Origin: a bacterium
Lineage (GTDB): Bacteria > Patescibacteriota > Minisyncoccia > UBA6257
DNA: 6,844 nt
Direction of reading: 5' to 3'
NCBI GenBank assembly: GCA_021162155.1
Contig: JAGGZF010000068.1
Span: 1-6,844 of the forward strand
In this document: positions 6,810 through 6,844 of the stretch, in pieces
Numbering within the stretch: position 1 is the first letter of the stretch
Layout: the number at the start of each line of letters is the position of its first letter
Program-made: the position numbers and the translations under genes
Notes under the pieces: model-generated
Database searches by the model: none
Told to the model about the DNA's origin: nothing
The model's input: the letters and a program-made list of their open reading frames with translations, nothing else

Positions 6810-6844
6810 ATGCGGAAATTAAAGAAAAAACAATCAGTTAAGGA
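6810..6844 (+). CDS. Start of an unidentified basic protein, cut by the window edge
   Basis: An ATG lies 6 bp after the pheT stop and opens a frame that stays open to the window edge, reading MRKLKKKQSVK. The spacing resembles the 7-bp pheS-pheT gap, so a third gene of the same transcript is plausible. The eleven visible residues are strongly basic (six Lys or Arg), which could suit a nucleic-acid-binding protein or the cytoplasmic side of a membrane anchor, but nothing identifies a family. With only 35 bases visible it could also be a chance ATG. As at the other starts, no clear Shine-Dalgarno sequence precedes it. Confidence 0.4.
   Translation, partial: MRKLKKKQSVK

Overview
The window is an AT-rich (roughly 35-40 % GC by eye), gene-dense bacterial chromosomal segment with two divergent gene clusters around a 114-bp intergenic region (3659-3772). 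Several traits suggest a small-genome bacterium of the Candidate Phyla Radiation (Patescibacteria, Parcubacteria-like): very tight gene packing, no recognisable Shine-Dalgarno sequence at any of six starts, a class A penicillin-binding protein with an Ig-like C-terminal extension, and a phenylalanyl-tRNA synthetase beta chain shortened by loss of its OB-fold tRNA-binding module. This placement is inference, since no rRNA or other direct taxonomic marker is present. TGA ends both ruvC and pheS and no in-frame TGA is needed elsewhere, so the standard bacterial code applies. That argues against the TGA-recoding Gracilibacteria/Absconditabacteria.

Left arm, minus strand (read from 3658 down to 1): yebC (YebC/TACO1 family), then after 10 bp ruvC (Holliday-junction resolvase), then a 4-bp ATGA overlap into a large class A penicillin-binding protein. 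The PBP fills the remaining 2.45 kb and runs off the window, so it is at least 817 codons long and its C-terminus is missing. yebC-ruvC is a common bacterial pairing, but here ruvC leads directly into a cell-wall synthase instead of ruvA/ruvB.

Right arm, plus strand: pheS (alpha chain) and pheT (beta chain) of phenylalanyl-tRNA synthetase, 7 bp apart, encode the heterotetrameric enzyme that charges tRNA-Phe. A further reading frame with a very basic N-terminus opens 6 bp after pheT and is cut by the window edge.

The intergenic region holds two good sigma-70-type promoters facing away from each other. Both have a 17-bp spacer and share an identical 10-bp block containing the -10 hexamer. The predicted pheS transcript would have a leader of only about 7 nt, leaving no room for a T-box or leader-peptide attenuator.

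I see no mobile element, CRISPR array, RNA gene or clearly undescribed system. The observation most worth following up is the compact PheT. The others are the twin divergent promoters, the absence of Shine-Dalgarno sequences, the ruvC-PBP coupling and the cysteine-containing tail of the PBP.
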